From Tricholoma matsutake (lineage: Eukaryota; Basidiomycota; Agaricomycetes; Agaricales; Tricholomataceae): DNA of 64,000 bases. A program made the position numbers and the translations under genes. The DNA lies in the NCBI GenBank assembly GCA_026075535.2, contig AP026546.1, positions 10,726,001-10,790,000 of the forward strand. Reading direction: 5' to 3'. The notes below the pieces were generated by a model, which saw only the letters and a program-made list of their open reading frames with translations, ran no database searches and was not told where the DNA came from. Numbering within the stretch: the stretch's first letter is position 1; the number at the start of each line of letters is the position of its first letter. Positions 1 to 11,119 of the stretch are shown here, piece after piece.

Positions 1-2391
1 TTCTTCCCCCTCATGCACATATCACATCCATCCACATTCCCCAACACATACTGCGAAATTCTGGGCCACCAATAATTTCTCATTACTAATTCCAATGTCT
101 TCCATCTTCCTGGGTGTCTGGCAGTCAGCGTATTATGATGTAACTTGACAATCTCCCTTCGCAAATCCTGATCCTTCAGTACATACACTTTTCCTCAAAA
201 CAACACCAATTCTTGTTCCTAAGCCCATTCATCCCCTTTAATATTACTTTTCTTCTCTCCCTTCAGAGATTTCACAGCTTCCACTACTTCATCATCCATT
301 TCCAAACATTGTCTAACTTTAGACAACATTTCTGTTTCCGAGCTATCTATTAATAGATGCCCTTGATGCGTAGTGCAAATGTGAAAGTATTCAGGTTTGG
401 GTAAGGTAACATTCTTATTGTCCTCCTCCACCCCCTTTTATGATCAATACATCTGGATAATGCATCTGCCTTTCTCATTAAACTTCCCGCTTTGTGAACC
501 AAGTGAAATTAAAACACGATAGGAATAATGCCCAATGTGCTTGCCAGCGATTAAGCTTTTTAGTGGACATGAAGTATTGCAGATTTTGATGATCCATCCA
601 GATCTCAATCTGATGCATACATCCTTCCAAATCATGCCTCCATGCCTCCAATGCTCGTATTATCCCCAACATCTCTTTGTCATGCACATCATAATTTCTC
701 TCCACATCATTCAACCCTCGGGACAGATATGCACAAGGATGCCATTTGTCATCTTTGCAGAGCCTTGATAATACTGCTCCAGTAGCAAAATCGGATGCAT
801 CTGATTCCACTCATAAAGGGTGTGTGAAGTCCACTGGGGCTAATATTGGTCCCTCCACAAACCTCCTCTTCAACTTTTCAAATGCTGTCTGCTGCTGCTC
901 TCCCCACCTCCACACTACTCCCTTTCACATAAGGTTATGTAAGGGTGCAGCAATTTTAGAAAAATTGTGCACAAAGCGACGATAATAATTTGCGAGTCCC
1001 AAGAAGGCATGAACCTCCTTGACACAGGTGGGCGCAGGCCAATCTGTGATTGCCTGTACCTTGATCAGATCCATTTTGATCCCATCAGGGCCGATCAATA
1101 ATCCTAGGAACTTGATCTCGCTTGCCCCAAACACACACATCTCCAGTTTCAAAAATAGATCATTCTCTGCCAACCTCTGTAACACCTCCTGCACTATTGC
1201 CTCATGATTTTCTTCATCCTCTGTGAATATCAGAATGTTGTCAATAAATATTATTACCACGCCTTTGTCGATTAGGTCCTTGAAAATGTTGTTCATCATA
1301 TTTTGAAAGGTTGGGGACTACTAGTCATCCCGAAAAACATGACAAGTGGCTCGAAAACTCCTCGACACATGGCAAATATCATCTCCTGTCTTTATTTGTA
1401 CATTATTGTATCCCCAGTGTAAATCCAATTTTGTAAAGACCTTGGCTTTTCCCACCTTGTCAATTATTTCTGATATCAACAGCAGGGGATATGCATTCTT
1501 CACTCTCCACTCATTCAGATACCTATAATCTGTACACATCCTCTTCATTTGGTCTTTCTTTGGCACAAAGAATATTGGTGATGTCTGTGGTGATTTCAAA
1601 GGTCATATGTATCCTTTGCGCAATTGCTCCTTCAGGTATGCATCTACTTCTTCTTGTTCCATTGGAGATAACAGATATACCTTCGACTTCTTTGGCACAA
1701 ACCCTGGCTTCATCTTGATCCCATGATCCCATGGCTTCTGCACCAGCATTCGCTCAGACTCCTTCTGAAACACTGACAGATATTCATGATACACTTTTGG
1801 CACCCACTCCTCCACTGGCTTCTCCACCTTCACAATATTCTTGTCCCATGACTGTCCTCCACAAATTGCTCTAAAGGTTTGCTTCTGCTCTTCTTTCTCA
1901 ATTATGATGGGAACTTCCCCATTTGGCATTTCCTCATTCTCCACTTCCTCCATCATAACAGAATACTTCCTCGGACGTTCTTTCTCTTTCTTTTTCCTTT
2001 TCTCCTTCTTCATCTTCCTCCCATACACATTACATTCCTTAGGACAACAAGTCATTTGTACTTTCCCAGTTTTCCAATCAATTTCAGGATTATGCTTCCA
2101 TAACCACAGACATCCCATTATTAGATTGGTTTTCCCAAGATCACACACTTCAAATATGGCTCACTCCTGATGCTCCTGATACTTTAATACCATAGTCACC
2201 TCCTTGATAGTTCCTCCATGATTGACTGTTCCATCAATATTATACACTATAGGTTGCACCAGCTTGCATGTGTTAATACTGTTTCCCGTAATGAAAGACT
2301 GATTAATGAATAATCCTGTAGCACCACTATCAAGCAATACTTCCACATCAATCATTGCATGTGTGTCTACTGTCTTCAGTCCCATAGTCAA
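1..2391 (-). pseudogene. gypsy family 1 pol (PR-RT-RNase H-INT start), broken
   Basis: The protease part (2391-2161) has the aspartic motif LLDSGATGLFIN. A charged linker (2148-1603) ends in the RT entry motif (YLLSPMEQEEVDAYL). RT fingers follow ([35 protein letters not shown]), then the palm with FIDNILIF (1299-925) where YxDD is expected: the second catalytic Asp is Asn. RNase H is at 810-478 (DASDFATGAVLS, DKEMLGIIRALEAW). The tail (431-1) leads into the integrase zinc finger. Several frameshifts and stops separate these pieces. The protein cannot be made whole, and the RT would be inactive. Confidence 0.85.
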
Positions 2392-2405
2392 GGTGATTTT
2401 GGGTT

Positions 2406-3481
2406 CTATTCATGCAGAGCAAATGAAGAATTTAGGGGTTTTTGGAAATGGCGCATGAGAATTTTCTTTGTCACGTGATTCCTAGAAATATGTCCTAACT
2501 GCCCACAGTTAAGACATTTAAGTGGGGCTTGTCTCCCTGCTTGATCAACCTCCATTGCCTCTGCTGGTGCTGCTGACTCCATAACTGTAGGTGTCACTGC
2601 CATGGCTGGTGGCTGTACCCTCGGAGGTTGCACCTGAGGCATCTTTCCTTTCTTGGACTTTCCTCCTGATGGCTTCCCAAATTTACTACTTCTGTACATC
2701 AACTTTGACTCCGCCTGTTCCTGCCAATATTGCCGGTCAAGGTGCATGGCCCAATTATACCACTTGTCCAACTTCTCTGACATAGAAGGTAGTTGGTAGA
2801 TAGACTTGAATAAAGAGGGATTTAATCCTGCTTTCAAAAACTCTACAACGTGGCTTCTCCCATATCCATTTGTGCAGCTTCTGCTTTGAACTGCAAAATA
2901 AATTCATCCGCCATTAGGGAACCTTGGCACATGGTTTTTAATTAAGCATTGGCTGTCGCCTTTGGATTAGGATCTCCAAACTGTGCCTCCAATCTCTCCA
3001 GAAATTCCTTGCAGGTTGCAAATGGTTTATTTCCTATGGCAATTTGATTGATAGCCTCGTTTCTCCAGAACTGTGCTTTCCCCCCCTGAATGTATGAGAG
3101 AGCAAACATAATCCTAGACTCAGCTGTACAAAACTCTGGCTTCCTCCCATGGATGTATAATACTATAGAGCTGATGAAGGATTTTGTATTCTCCATGGTA
3201 CCATCAAAAATTTGTGGGGGTGTGCACTTAGGTAAGCACACTTTTCCATTTCCAGATTTCTCTGCCATCTCATCCTCCTGCGACATCCACTCCACCATCT
3301 CCTCCATCTCATCATCTCTTTCTCCTGTCATCTCTGGTTGTACTTCCACTTGTCTGGGCTGTGATGCTGCCAACACTGACACTAATTGTGACATTTGTGC
3401 TGTAAGCGCATCAATTTTTGCCTCTAGCACTGGTGTGGGAACAGGATTAGGACAGGGATTAGAAGTTGAGGGTTCAGACAT
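2406..3481 (-). pseudogene. gypsy family 1 gag, broken
   Basis: Codes for the structural Gag protein that packages element RNA. The first 179 codons (3481-2942) start MSEPSTSNPCPNPVP, carry a coiled-coil-like LEAKIDALTAQMSQL stretch and a capsid-like core (PPQIFDGTMENTKSF, AQFWRNEAI). After a break, 2837-2406 continues with a basic region and one zinc knuckle, CLNCGQLGHISRNH, where the last Cys of CCHC is replaced by His. At least one stop or frameshift separates the halves near 2840-2940. The start was chosen because the preceding sequence is leader between LTR and gag. Not functional as it stands. Confidence 0.8.
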
Positions 3482-3846
3482 AATGGTAAAATCTGTGATG
3501 AATCACTTCTTCAACAATTTCAAGATTTGCCTGATCTTGGAGATAACACTGAATTCAGCTTGTAACTAAAATAGTCATCTGAATAGAGTGATGTAAATCA
3601 TAACTAAACCAGATTCAATTAGTTGTCTGGTTGCAGCTGTCCTAATGATGAGCACTGCCTCTCAATCACTGGCAGTCACAATGTAAGGCGAGGCCTCGCA
3701 TTGGCTTATGAAAGAAAATGTAGATTACATATATACAAGTACTTCTGGCTCGTGCCAAAAGGATGAGTAATTGGATGTGGCATGGTGAAACAATGATGTA
3801 TGTGCAAGTAAGAGAAGGCGCACTGATATGGGAAGTCGTGTTCTTC

Positions 3847-4268
3847 TGTTAGGGTGACACCCACTATCTGCTAGCTAAGACCGTGCGGGTTCTCTCTACA
3901 AGAAGGGGGGTGGGATCTGTGCTCATGATGGGGGAATTCATGGTTTTGATGTGAGGGGTTATTAATAGGTGAGTTTGTTGACAAAGGCCTTTCACACCAA
4001 AAGCGTAGGTGGAATACCTAAGAGAACACAACTGGGTCCCCTAGGTGTATATTTAGGGTTTATATACTATGTTACATATATTGTACACTGTTGTTACCGA
4101 CACATGCATACATGCACGTACATCTTGATGCATGCAAAATAAAACTCTCATGCTATCAAAGTGTAGTGTCATTTAGCATCATTTGGCGTCATTTAGTGTA
4201 ATGTAGCATAATTCAACATAATAAAATAAAAATGACCTTTTATTAGGTAATGGGGTGGTTTCCTAACA
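3847..4268 (-). repeat. 5' LTR of gypsy family 1
   Basis: On the minus strand the segment starts TGTTAGG and ends CCTAACA, an inverted pair typical of LTR ends (TG...CA). The outer end abuts rDNA exactly after a conserved GGTGGC of 28S. The inner end is about 365 nt upstream of the gag start. A TATA-like stretch (tatataaaccc) lies near 4060 and may mark the promoter. The partner LTR is outside the window, so the inner boundary rests on the inverted ends alone. Confidence 0.7.
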
Positions 4269-5535
4269 GCCACCATCCTGCTGTCTAGATGAACTAACAC
4301 CTTTTGTGGTATCTGATGAGTGTGAATTCTGGCACCTTAAACTTGCATTTGGTTCATCCTGCATCACCAGTTCTGCTTACCAAAAATGGCCCACTAGAAA
4401 CTCTCAATTGCCAGGAGGTCCAACCAAGAGACAACCCATTCTTACATATTTAAAGTTTGAGAATAGGTTAAGGTTGTTGCAACCCCAAGACCTCTAATCA
4501 TTTGCTTTACCACATAATTCTGATATGAGTTTCTGCTATCCTGAGGGAAACTTTGGCAGGAACCAGCTACTAGATGGTTCGATTAGTCTTTTGCCCCTAT
4601 ACCCAAATTTGACAATCGATTTGCATGTCAGAATTGCTATGAGCCTCCACCAGAGTTTCCTCTGGCTTCACCCTATTCAGGCATAGTTCACCATCTTTCA
4701 GGTCCCAGCATACACACTCAACCATGGAACCGTCCCAAAATTTCTGGTCTGGGCATTGCTGCTCCCCACAACAGGGATCTCAATTTTCACTTTCATTATG
4801 TGCTCAGGTTTTCCACCCAAACACTCATGTGCATGTTAGACTCCTTGGCCCATGTTTCAAGATGGGTCAATTAAAGCCATTATGCCAACATCCTAAGCAT
4901 GTAACGTGGTGTAAACACCTGGCCTTGTGGCATGCTGAGTTCCTCAATCCCAACTGATGTATGCAACCAAGAGCTATAAACACATCCAAAGATGCCACCT
5001 TCTCCTGACCTTATCCACCAATCAAAATTGATGCTCACCCATTAACCAGAAAGTGCGCCAAGCAAAAGCAAGGCTGATTCCTGGTAAACGCGACTGACTT
5101 CAAGTGTTTCCCTTTCAACAATTTCATGTACTGTTTAACTCTCTCTCCAAAGTTCTTTTCATCTTTCCCTCATGGTACTTGTTCGCTATTGGTCTCTCAC
5201 CAATATTTAGCTTTAGATGGAATTTACCACCCATTTAGAGCTGCATTCCCAAACAACTCGACTCTTTGAGAGTGCATCACATAAGCCCTGGTAGTCCATG
5301 GCAAAGATGGGATTCTCACCCTCTATGATGCTCCATTCCAGGAGACTTGTACATGGTCCGGTGCGGATAGCACTTCTCTAGATTACAACTTGGAAGGCCA
5401 TAAAGACCATCAGATTTTAAATTTGAACTTTTCCCACTTCACTTGCAGTTACTAGGGGAATCCTTGTTAGTTTCTTTTCCTCCACTTATTGATATGCTTA
5501 AGTTCAGTGGGTAGTCCTACCTGATTTGAGGTCAA
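4269..5535 (-). rRNA. 28S rRNA 5' part, decayed relic
   Basis: Minus-strand sequence begins with the universal LSU start (GACCTCAAATCAGGTAGGAC, 5533-5514; the next bases carry CCCACTGAAC, CG to CA, at 5509-5500). It runs through D1-D2 to a stretch matching GGGCCATTTTTGGTAAGCAG near 4380 and CATCTAGACAGC near 4285. It stops at GGTGGC (4274-4269), where the gypsy LTR begins. About 1.27 kb, co-linear with the first third of fungal 28S. CpGs are changed to TpG or CpA almost everywhere (for example GCGATGCGGG now GTGATGCAGG). This is a pseudogene, not a working rRNA. Confidence 0.93.
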
Positions 5536-5740
5536 AATCTCAGAGATTGTCTCTTTATGAGACGATTAGAAGCCAAACTCCCTATTACATTGTTCACAAT
5601 GGCATAGATAATTATCACACCAAATGCTAGACAACAAGGGCCCCACTAATACATTTAAGGAGAGCAGACTTCTGAGCAGCCTGCAACAACTCCCAAAATC
5701 CAAGCCTATTCAACAAAAGCTGAAAAGGTTGAGAATTTCA
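5536..5740 (-). other. ITS2 relic
   Basis: Lies between the 3' end of the 5.8S piece and the 28S start on the minus strand, in the correct order. It begins right after the 5.8S-type TTTGAGTGTCATG and AAATTCTCAACC, which is a common basidiomycete ITS2 opening. Length of about 205 nt is normal. It is probably altered by the same CpG decay as the 28S part. Confidence 0.8.
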
Positions 5741-5803
5741 TGACACTCAAACAGGCATGCTCCTCAGAATACCAAGGAGTGCAAGGTGCATTCAAAGATT
5801 TGA
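5741..5803 (-). rRNA. 5.8S rRNA 3' part, decayed
   Basis: Minus strand carries AATCTTTGAATGCACC, CTTGCACTCCTTGG and GAGGAGCATGCCTG, the conserved 3' part of fungal 5.8S with CpGs changed to TpG or CpA. The 5' part of 5.8S, all of ITS1 and nearly all of 18S are missing. The piece is joined directly to the 5' tip of 18S. Confidence 0.9.
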
Positions 5804-5805
5804 AC

Positions 5806-5830
5806 CATATGACTACTGGCAGGATCAACC
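5806..5830 (-). rRNA. 18S rRNA 5' tip (25 nt) joined to 5.8S
   Basis: Minus strand reads GGTTGATCCTGCCAGTAG then TCATATG, the universal start of 18S. It then jumps within a few nucleotides to 5.8S sequence. Roughly 2 kb of 18S, ITS1 and 5.8S is deleted. Sequence beyond 5830 (external spacer side) is not recognisable to me. Confidence 0.85.
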
Positions 5831-6358
5831 ATAATTACGTTCCGTACGGACAATAATCATGACAATCAGAGTTGCTTTCTCATTCTGGAGTTCATTAAGT
5901 GGTCAAAAGACTCAACAAATAACCTTCAGAAAGTGTTGCATCATTGCTGCGTAGTAATGATCTGAAGGCCAACCAGTTGTACCACCTTGTTCCCCAATCT
6001 CACAAATTTTAGACACATTTCTCCTTGTTGGATTGAAACAACAAAGATGATGGTCTTCAGAGAGAACTACCAACAGCCGGCCTCATCAGTACAGACAAAG
6101 CCCAGCTGCAGCAGATTCCCTAGTGATTAATTGCAACAGGTTTAGCAATCAGCAGGTAATCCACATCCTTCCTCACCGCAAGCACCAAAGGTGCTTGGCT
6201 TAGAATAGGCCATGGAATGCCATCAGATGGACTCCCATAACTGCCTGTCCAGAACCTATTCCAAGTCAGCATTGACCTGCTAGACAGGTGTATATGTCAT
6301 GTGACACACACACATCAAACATCATGCTCCTCCACAATGGTGCAGAAATCATCATGCA
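5831..6358. other. unassigned, possibly rDNA external spacer side
   Basis: Follows the 18S 5' tip on its upstream side, so it could derive from ETS/IGS, but nothing recognisable is present. No ORF of note and no clear repeat. Confidence 0.3.
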
Positions 6359-6868
6359 TCATGGAAGATTCAGAGGGAGTGTCCATCCTGGCCTTGATGA
6401 CATCAAGGTCGACAACTTGGGTGAGATCTTTGGTGGACAGATTAGATAACATGCTGTAAGTGTCCTGCATGCACATGACAGTGAAAGAAATGTACCTAGG
6501 GGTGCAGCCAGAACATAGTATATCTCAGCACCAACTGTGTCTTCATTGGTATCAATCTCATCATGATCATCATGTTCAAGAGACAGTACACCTTTGGCAC
6601 TGAGAATGCACCACCCAAGGTAGAGGAGATACTTGAGTGGCTTCAAACATAAAGCACAGATTGTGGTTAAAGGGACTTGTAAATAGAATGAAGACCCCTT
6701 GTCTTCAAGAAGAACTAATGCAACATGATCATTGGGAGCAATGTATTCAGAATTGGATGAGGACAAGGAGGACATGATGACTGCATGTGACTTTATAATT
6801 GAAACACACTCAATCAACTCTGACAAACAACCCTGTGACATCATCGCACTTGTCTTTGTGAACATCAA
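6359..6868 (-). pseudogene. fragment resembling the N-terminal part of fungal HNH-endonuclease-family proteins
   Basis: An open frame of 169 codons from ATG. It contains SSFYLQVPLTTICALCLKP, LKYLLYLGWCILSAKG and an acidic HDDHDEIDTNEDTVG stretch, followed by IYYVLAAP. This layout (a hydrophobic LxVPL..., a K-YLxxLGWCI motif, then an acidic loop) recalls the N-terminal module of a large agaricomycete HNH family. I recognise it by pattern only. No HNH motif is present here and no continuation is visible downstream. It could instead be an orphan hypothetical protein. The related C-terminal half of such a gene lies on the other strand at 12394-13671. Confidence 0.35.
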
Positions 6869-7244
6869 GCACCAAACGGCCTGTCACAAGACATGATTCC
6901 TCCCATACAACCAATCTCAGTCACATGATCTCTCCAATTCTATTGACTACAACCAACCTCAGTCACATGATTTTTCCAATGCTGGCTACAACCTAACTTC
7001 AATTGGTTCTTGCATACCATGCTATTTTATCACACTGGGCATGTTATTAACAAACAAACAAGAAAAGCCAGTAACTTGACTAATAATGGCAATAGTGATG
7101 GTGATAGTGATGATGATGACATGTAGGTAGTTTCTGATGGTAATATTATCGTCTTGTGGTTTAATTCCAGTTGGAATCTGATTGGACTAGAGCAAATATA
7201 AACTTTGTAAATTGTATCTCATGACCCTAATATGGTAAAAATGT
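6869..7244. other. no gene seen
   Basis: AT-rich sequence with short GTGATGGTGATAGTGATGATG repeats near 7095. Nothing else recognised. Confidence 0.3.
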
Positions 7245-7345
7245 CAGGCACATGGCTCAGGGGGTTAAAGCACTCTGAAATCTACTTATTTAAGCTGGAG
7301 AGCAGAGGTTGAGGGTTCAAGTCTTGAAAATACAAGTATTTTATA
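7245..7345 (+). repeat. tRNA-derived SINE-like sequence
   Basis: Has a pol III A box-like TGGCTCAGGGGG (about 7253) and, about 60 nt later, a B box-like GGTTCAAGTCT (about 7314). The spacing is that of a tRNA, but the acceptor arms do not pair well, so I read it as a SINE head and not a working tRNA. Confidence 0.5.
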
Positions 7346-7374
7346 TTTTCAGATGCAAGCTTGAGTGATAAGTT

Positions 7375-7645
7375 CTGAGTCCCCCAACTGGAGTCTGAGC
7401 AGACTGGAGTCATAACAGGATAATGACTTGTGAATTGCTTAAGTAGCATTGAACATGTTCATCTGGTTGGACTCTGGTTGGACTCCAGTTGGACTCCCAG
7501 TGGACTCCCAGTGGACTCCAGTTGAACTTCAGTTGGACTCTAGTTGGACTCCAGTGGGGGACTGAATTATACTTGACTTAATGTAGTTCAACTGGGCTCC
7601 ACTTGGACTACAGTCAGTCTGGTCGGAGTCCAGTAGGACAGGACT
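7375..7645. repeat. minisatellite of about 12-bp GTTGGACTCCA units
   Basis: Variants of TTGGACTCCA and CAGTGGACTCC recur head to tail, densest at 7460-7560, with looser copies on both sides (ACTGGAGTCTGAG, GGTCGGAGTCCAG). Some copies face the other way. It resembles the subterminal arrays of DNA transposons, but I found no TIR around it. Confidence 0.75.
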
Positions 7646-7659
7646 GTAAAGTACTGCAA

Positions 7660-8670
7660 AATTGTAAAGTTCTTCATTTACTGGAAATGTGATCAGTTCC
7701 TCCCCCACATTTGAATCCTTGATACCTTTCTTTGATCCCTCTGTTTGCTTCTCTTTGCCTTTCTTTTTCCTCCAACAATCTCTTTCCTTATGTTCTATTT
7801 TTCCACAGTTCCAACATTTGTTACCGGCATATATGCAACATCTACTTGACCAATGTCCTGGTCATTTACAATGTTTGCAATAAGGTTTGTTGGAGGATTT
7901 ATGATCTGTGATGCGCTCTTCCAAAGTTTTGGTAGTTCTGCTATTCTTCTGGGTATTAACCAGGTTTGTGCTAGAACCATCAGAATACTTGTTAAGAGAG
8001 TGCATCATATGAATTTTATATTCCTCCCATAATAAGCCAATAAAGGAATCTGAAGACATTCTTCTTTTGGGGTCTGGATCATTGGGATCATTGGCATTCC
8101 CATTATAGCATTTGACATCAGTCTGCCAAGACAAAGGTAAAGATGCCAAAATAATCACTTTGAAGCTTGTGTCTGATACATGGAATTCAGGGTTGGGGAA
8201 TTTATTGATGCAATTGCGATACAATTTAAGTGTGTCAAGATGCTTTAGGAGATCATCTGCATCTAGTATCTTGGTCTTGTATAACAAGCACTGTATATGA
8301 TTTACTGTTTGATGTGCCTTGTTCTTGTGAGTGACCATAAGCACCAAATACATTGCTTCAGCTGATGTTTTTGATCTGATGTGATTCATTTGCGAGGAGG
8401 TGACATTGTGCATGATTACTTGTTGCACCCAAGAGTTGTTTTTGTCCCAGTTATTTGCATTAATGGGATCTATAATTTCATCTGGTTGTTTTACACTGCC
8501 AGTAGTATATCCAGTTATATCACAATTGATAAATACCCTTTTCATTCTTTCCTTCCATTTGTGCCTATCTTTGTCTATTAAGTGATCGTGTTCGGTGATT
8601 CTGTTCATGTTTGAATATTCTTTCATCCAAATCAATTTGATTGCTGGTTGAGCTGCAGCCTATTGCCATT
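7660..8670 (-). pseudogene. Ty1/copia gag fragment (inverted)
   Basis: Encodes a copia Gag close to that of the element at 14177. The 257-codon frame 8635-7862 contains HKWKERMKRVFINCD, SQMNHIRSKTSAEAMY, IILASLPLSWQTD and SFIGLLWEEYKIHMM, ending in the first zinc knuckle (KPYCKHCK). The next codon is TGA where the 14177 copy has CGA (Arg). After it the frame continues through the second knuckle (CWNCGKIEHKERDC). It lies head to head with plus-strand copia sequence at 8675, so the locus has been rearranged. Confidence 0.85.
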
Positions 8671-8674
8671 GTTG

Positions 8675-8752
8675 GAATACAAGATGTTCTACCTTGTCCT
8701 GAACACCCATCATTAAATCCCTATGAACTTCTACTCCACACCATAATCCCAA
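8675..8752 (+). repeat. 3' end of a copia LTR (partial)
   Basis: Matches the last 78 nt of the 204-bp copia LTRs at 14177 and 29880, ending ATCCCAATA. It is followed by GGTTATGGG, the same sequence that follows the LTR at 14381, so this is the likely primer-binding region. The 5' part of the LTR is missing. Confidence 0.8.
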
Positions 8753-8811
8753 TAGGTTATGGGCCCTGGCCTTTTTGTATTTAAATAACCTGTTCTGGAC
8801 TTGGACACACT

Positions 8812-9510
8812 ATGTCAGATCAACTTGTTGAACTGGAAGAGCCTGAGGGAGGCACAGCCTCAGCCCCTATTCAAGCTAGTAGAGTCTACACTCCAACACT
8901 GCAGCAAATTCCACAAGACTGGATATAAGCTATGCAATTAATAAACTGGCCACCTACACTGCTAACCCAGGTTTAAAACACCATGGTGCAATAAAGTGAA
9001 TACTCAGATACCTTGTGGGTATGAAAACTCTAGGGATAACATATAGAAATTCCCAAGATGAAACTGGAACTGGAAACCTCTTCCATGGATATGCAGATGC
9101 TGCATGCACAAATGCCAATGACCTCAAATCTGTGACTGACTATGTTTGTCTAGCATCAGGGGGAGCAATCATATGGAAATCAAAGAAACAAACTGTGATA
9201 GCATTGTCCTCTACAGAAGCAGAACATGTAGCACTGTCAGAAGCTGGATGCAAGGCGACATGGCTGAGACATTTGTATAGTGAACTCGGATTACCACCAA
9301 ATTCACCGGTGGAAATTAAAGGTGATGATGAAGGATCCATAATATTGATGCACAACCCTCAATTTCACCAGTGATCAAAACATATTGCTATTCACCATCA
9401 CTGAGTCCAAACTCTAGTAACTGACAAAATACTCAATATACAAAACTGTCATGACCTGGAACAAACAGCGGACATGTTAACAAAGGCATTACCAAGGCCT
9501 GAATATATAT
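8812..9510 (+). pseudogene. copia gag start fused to pol 3' end (internal deletion)
   Basis: Begins with the Gag N-terminus (MSDQLVELEEPE, then APIQASRVYTP). At about 8905 it jumps into the RNase H end of Pol (TRQDW..YAMQL equivalent of TRQDISYAVNKL). The RNase H part shows LFHGYADAACTNANDL and IALSSTEAEHVALSEAG. The stretch after 9374 matches the Pol C-terminus (QTADMLTKALPRPEY). Roughly 4 kb of internal sequence has been lost compared with a full element. Several stops are present. Confidence 0.8.
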
Positions 9511-9700
9511 GACATAGGGCAGAGATGGGAATTCAGTCGATGCATGAACTCAGTAGCTCTCCTCGCATGTGAGTTGGTTTTTCCCATGGGGTTTTCCACC
9601 ACATAGAGGTTTTAACACATCTGAAACACAAGAAATTTAACTTTTCAATTATATATTTAACCATTCCTATGTACTCAACCATGCTAGGCTTGAGGGGGAG

Positions 9701-9805
9701 TGTTGGGATAGTCAATCCTAGTGCATCAGTGGCATCACATTAGCACAACACTAGTGCATCACATATAAAAATAGAACATGATGTATTTATAGATCATGAC
9801 AAATC
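9701..9805 (+). repeat. copia LTR, 5' half
   Basis: Begins TGTTGGGATAGTC right after a polypurine tract (GAGGGGGAG, 9692-9700) and matches the first 100 or so nt of the copia LTRs. It diverges after TTTATAGATCA, so the LTR is truncated. Confidence 0.8.
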
Positions 9806-11119
9806 TCCTGCCCTGATGTCCAATCAATCACTCCCATTTAAATTCATCAGATCTTTTAAGAAGGACTATCGCCTCTTGCTTAATCATCATGCATCAGTAA
9901 GTTGACAAAAAAATTTTCAGAGGTTTCTCAACCTCAAAACCTTGAAAGCACTAGAAAACCTTGGAGACTTGAATACCTGGAAACTTAAGTCACTTTTTCT
10001 GGAAACCTCACTGGCAAGCATTATCTGGAAATCTCTGAAACTCTATGAAACATCTAGAAACCTCAAAAGTACAGCCAAGAAAAAATGCTTATTATAGTAA
10101 GTTTCTGAGTGTCCAAGTTTCCAAGTATGTAAAAACCTGGAAATGTGTGAAAACCAACCAAAACCTGAAAACTAAAATGTCATCTTCCTGATGTGAATTA
10201 ACCTCATACAAGATTGCGGATGGAAAGGGCTGGGTTTTGGATACTGAGAACCAGAGTTTGTGTTGGATACCTCCAGATCAGAGACCCAAATCCTCTGCAT
10301 CATGGGATGCACATGGTACAAAGATCACTTGGTGTAAGCAAAGGACTCATTTTTCTCGATTTTTCATGTATTTCTATACACAGTAATAATAGTGTTGACA
10401 ATACTCACTGATTATGCATTAATAGTTCAGTCTTGTATTGTATTGTACCTACAATCAAATAACTCCTTACATTGTGGCAACACTATTCCTGGGCTATTTT
10501 ATTTGGTTCTCTATTTCAGTTTTTTGAATCTGAACCATTGCAGTTGATTTTGCAACGATCATGCCATTGCACCCCCTATTAAAATTGATGGCCAAAGCCA
10601 AAGCCAAGTCAAATGAAGATGATGGTTACTGTTAAGTACTGTATTGCAAAAATTTAGATAATTCAATCACTTCTTGCAACTGTGATTCATACTTTGAAAT
10701 TGAATCATGTCCTGCATCAGCAAATCATTGATTGCTGGACAGCACTACAAGTATATAGAATTAGATCTCGACTTGGATCATGAAGAGCTAGGAGTAGAAT
10801 TTCTCAATGGATGCACCTCTTTTTGCACTAAAGTATATCTATGTTTGTATGAGGAACTTAGTCTCATATCCCCATCCATTGTATTGCAGAATGAAATATG
10901 TGTGCTGAAAGGTGGACCGACCCCCAATAATCAAATCAAAGTTTACAATGCATTGATTAATTCTATCGAGCCAACAATTCCCTATGGCAAGCCCTAGCTA
11001 CCATACTGCACTTGTCATGAGGAGTAGGATTCCTGAAGCATGTGATTTCTCAGGGTAATGAACAATTCAGACAGAGCTTGTTGAGCTTACCAAGGTATCT
11101 TCCCTCGGCCTATCCCCTC
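9806..11119. other. no recognised gene; degenerate short repeats
   Basis: From about 9915 to 10170 there are many variants of CTGGAAACCTC and AAACCTTGA, a degenerate minisatellite. One 96-codon open frame at 10707-10997 (plus) contains YIELDLDLDHEELGVEF. I do not recognise it and it may be chance. Confidence 0.4.

Larger units (their letters stand above)
1..4268 (-). mobile_element. Ty3/gypsy LTR retrotransposon, family 1 (5' part, decayed, cut by window edge)
   Basis: Minus-strand order is 5' LTR, gag, protease, RT, RNase H and the start of integrase, which is the Ty3/gypsy order. The 5' LTR begins TGTTAGG at 4268, directly against 28S rDNA sequence, so the element sits inside an rDNA relic. 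Reading frames are broken in every domain. The 3' part and 3' LTR lie left of the window. A second partial copy of the same family is at 49677-51460. Decay is mostly CpG loss. Confidence 0.9.
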
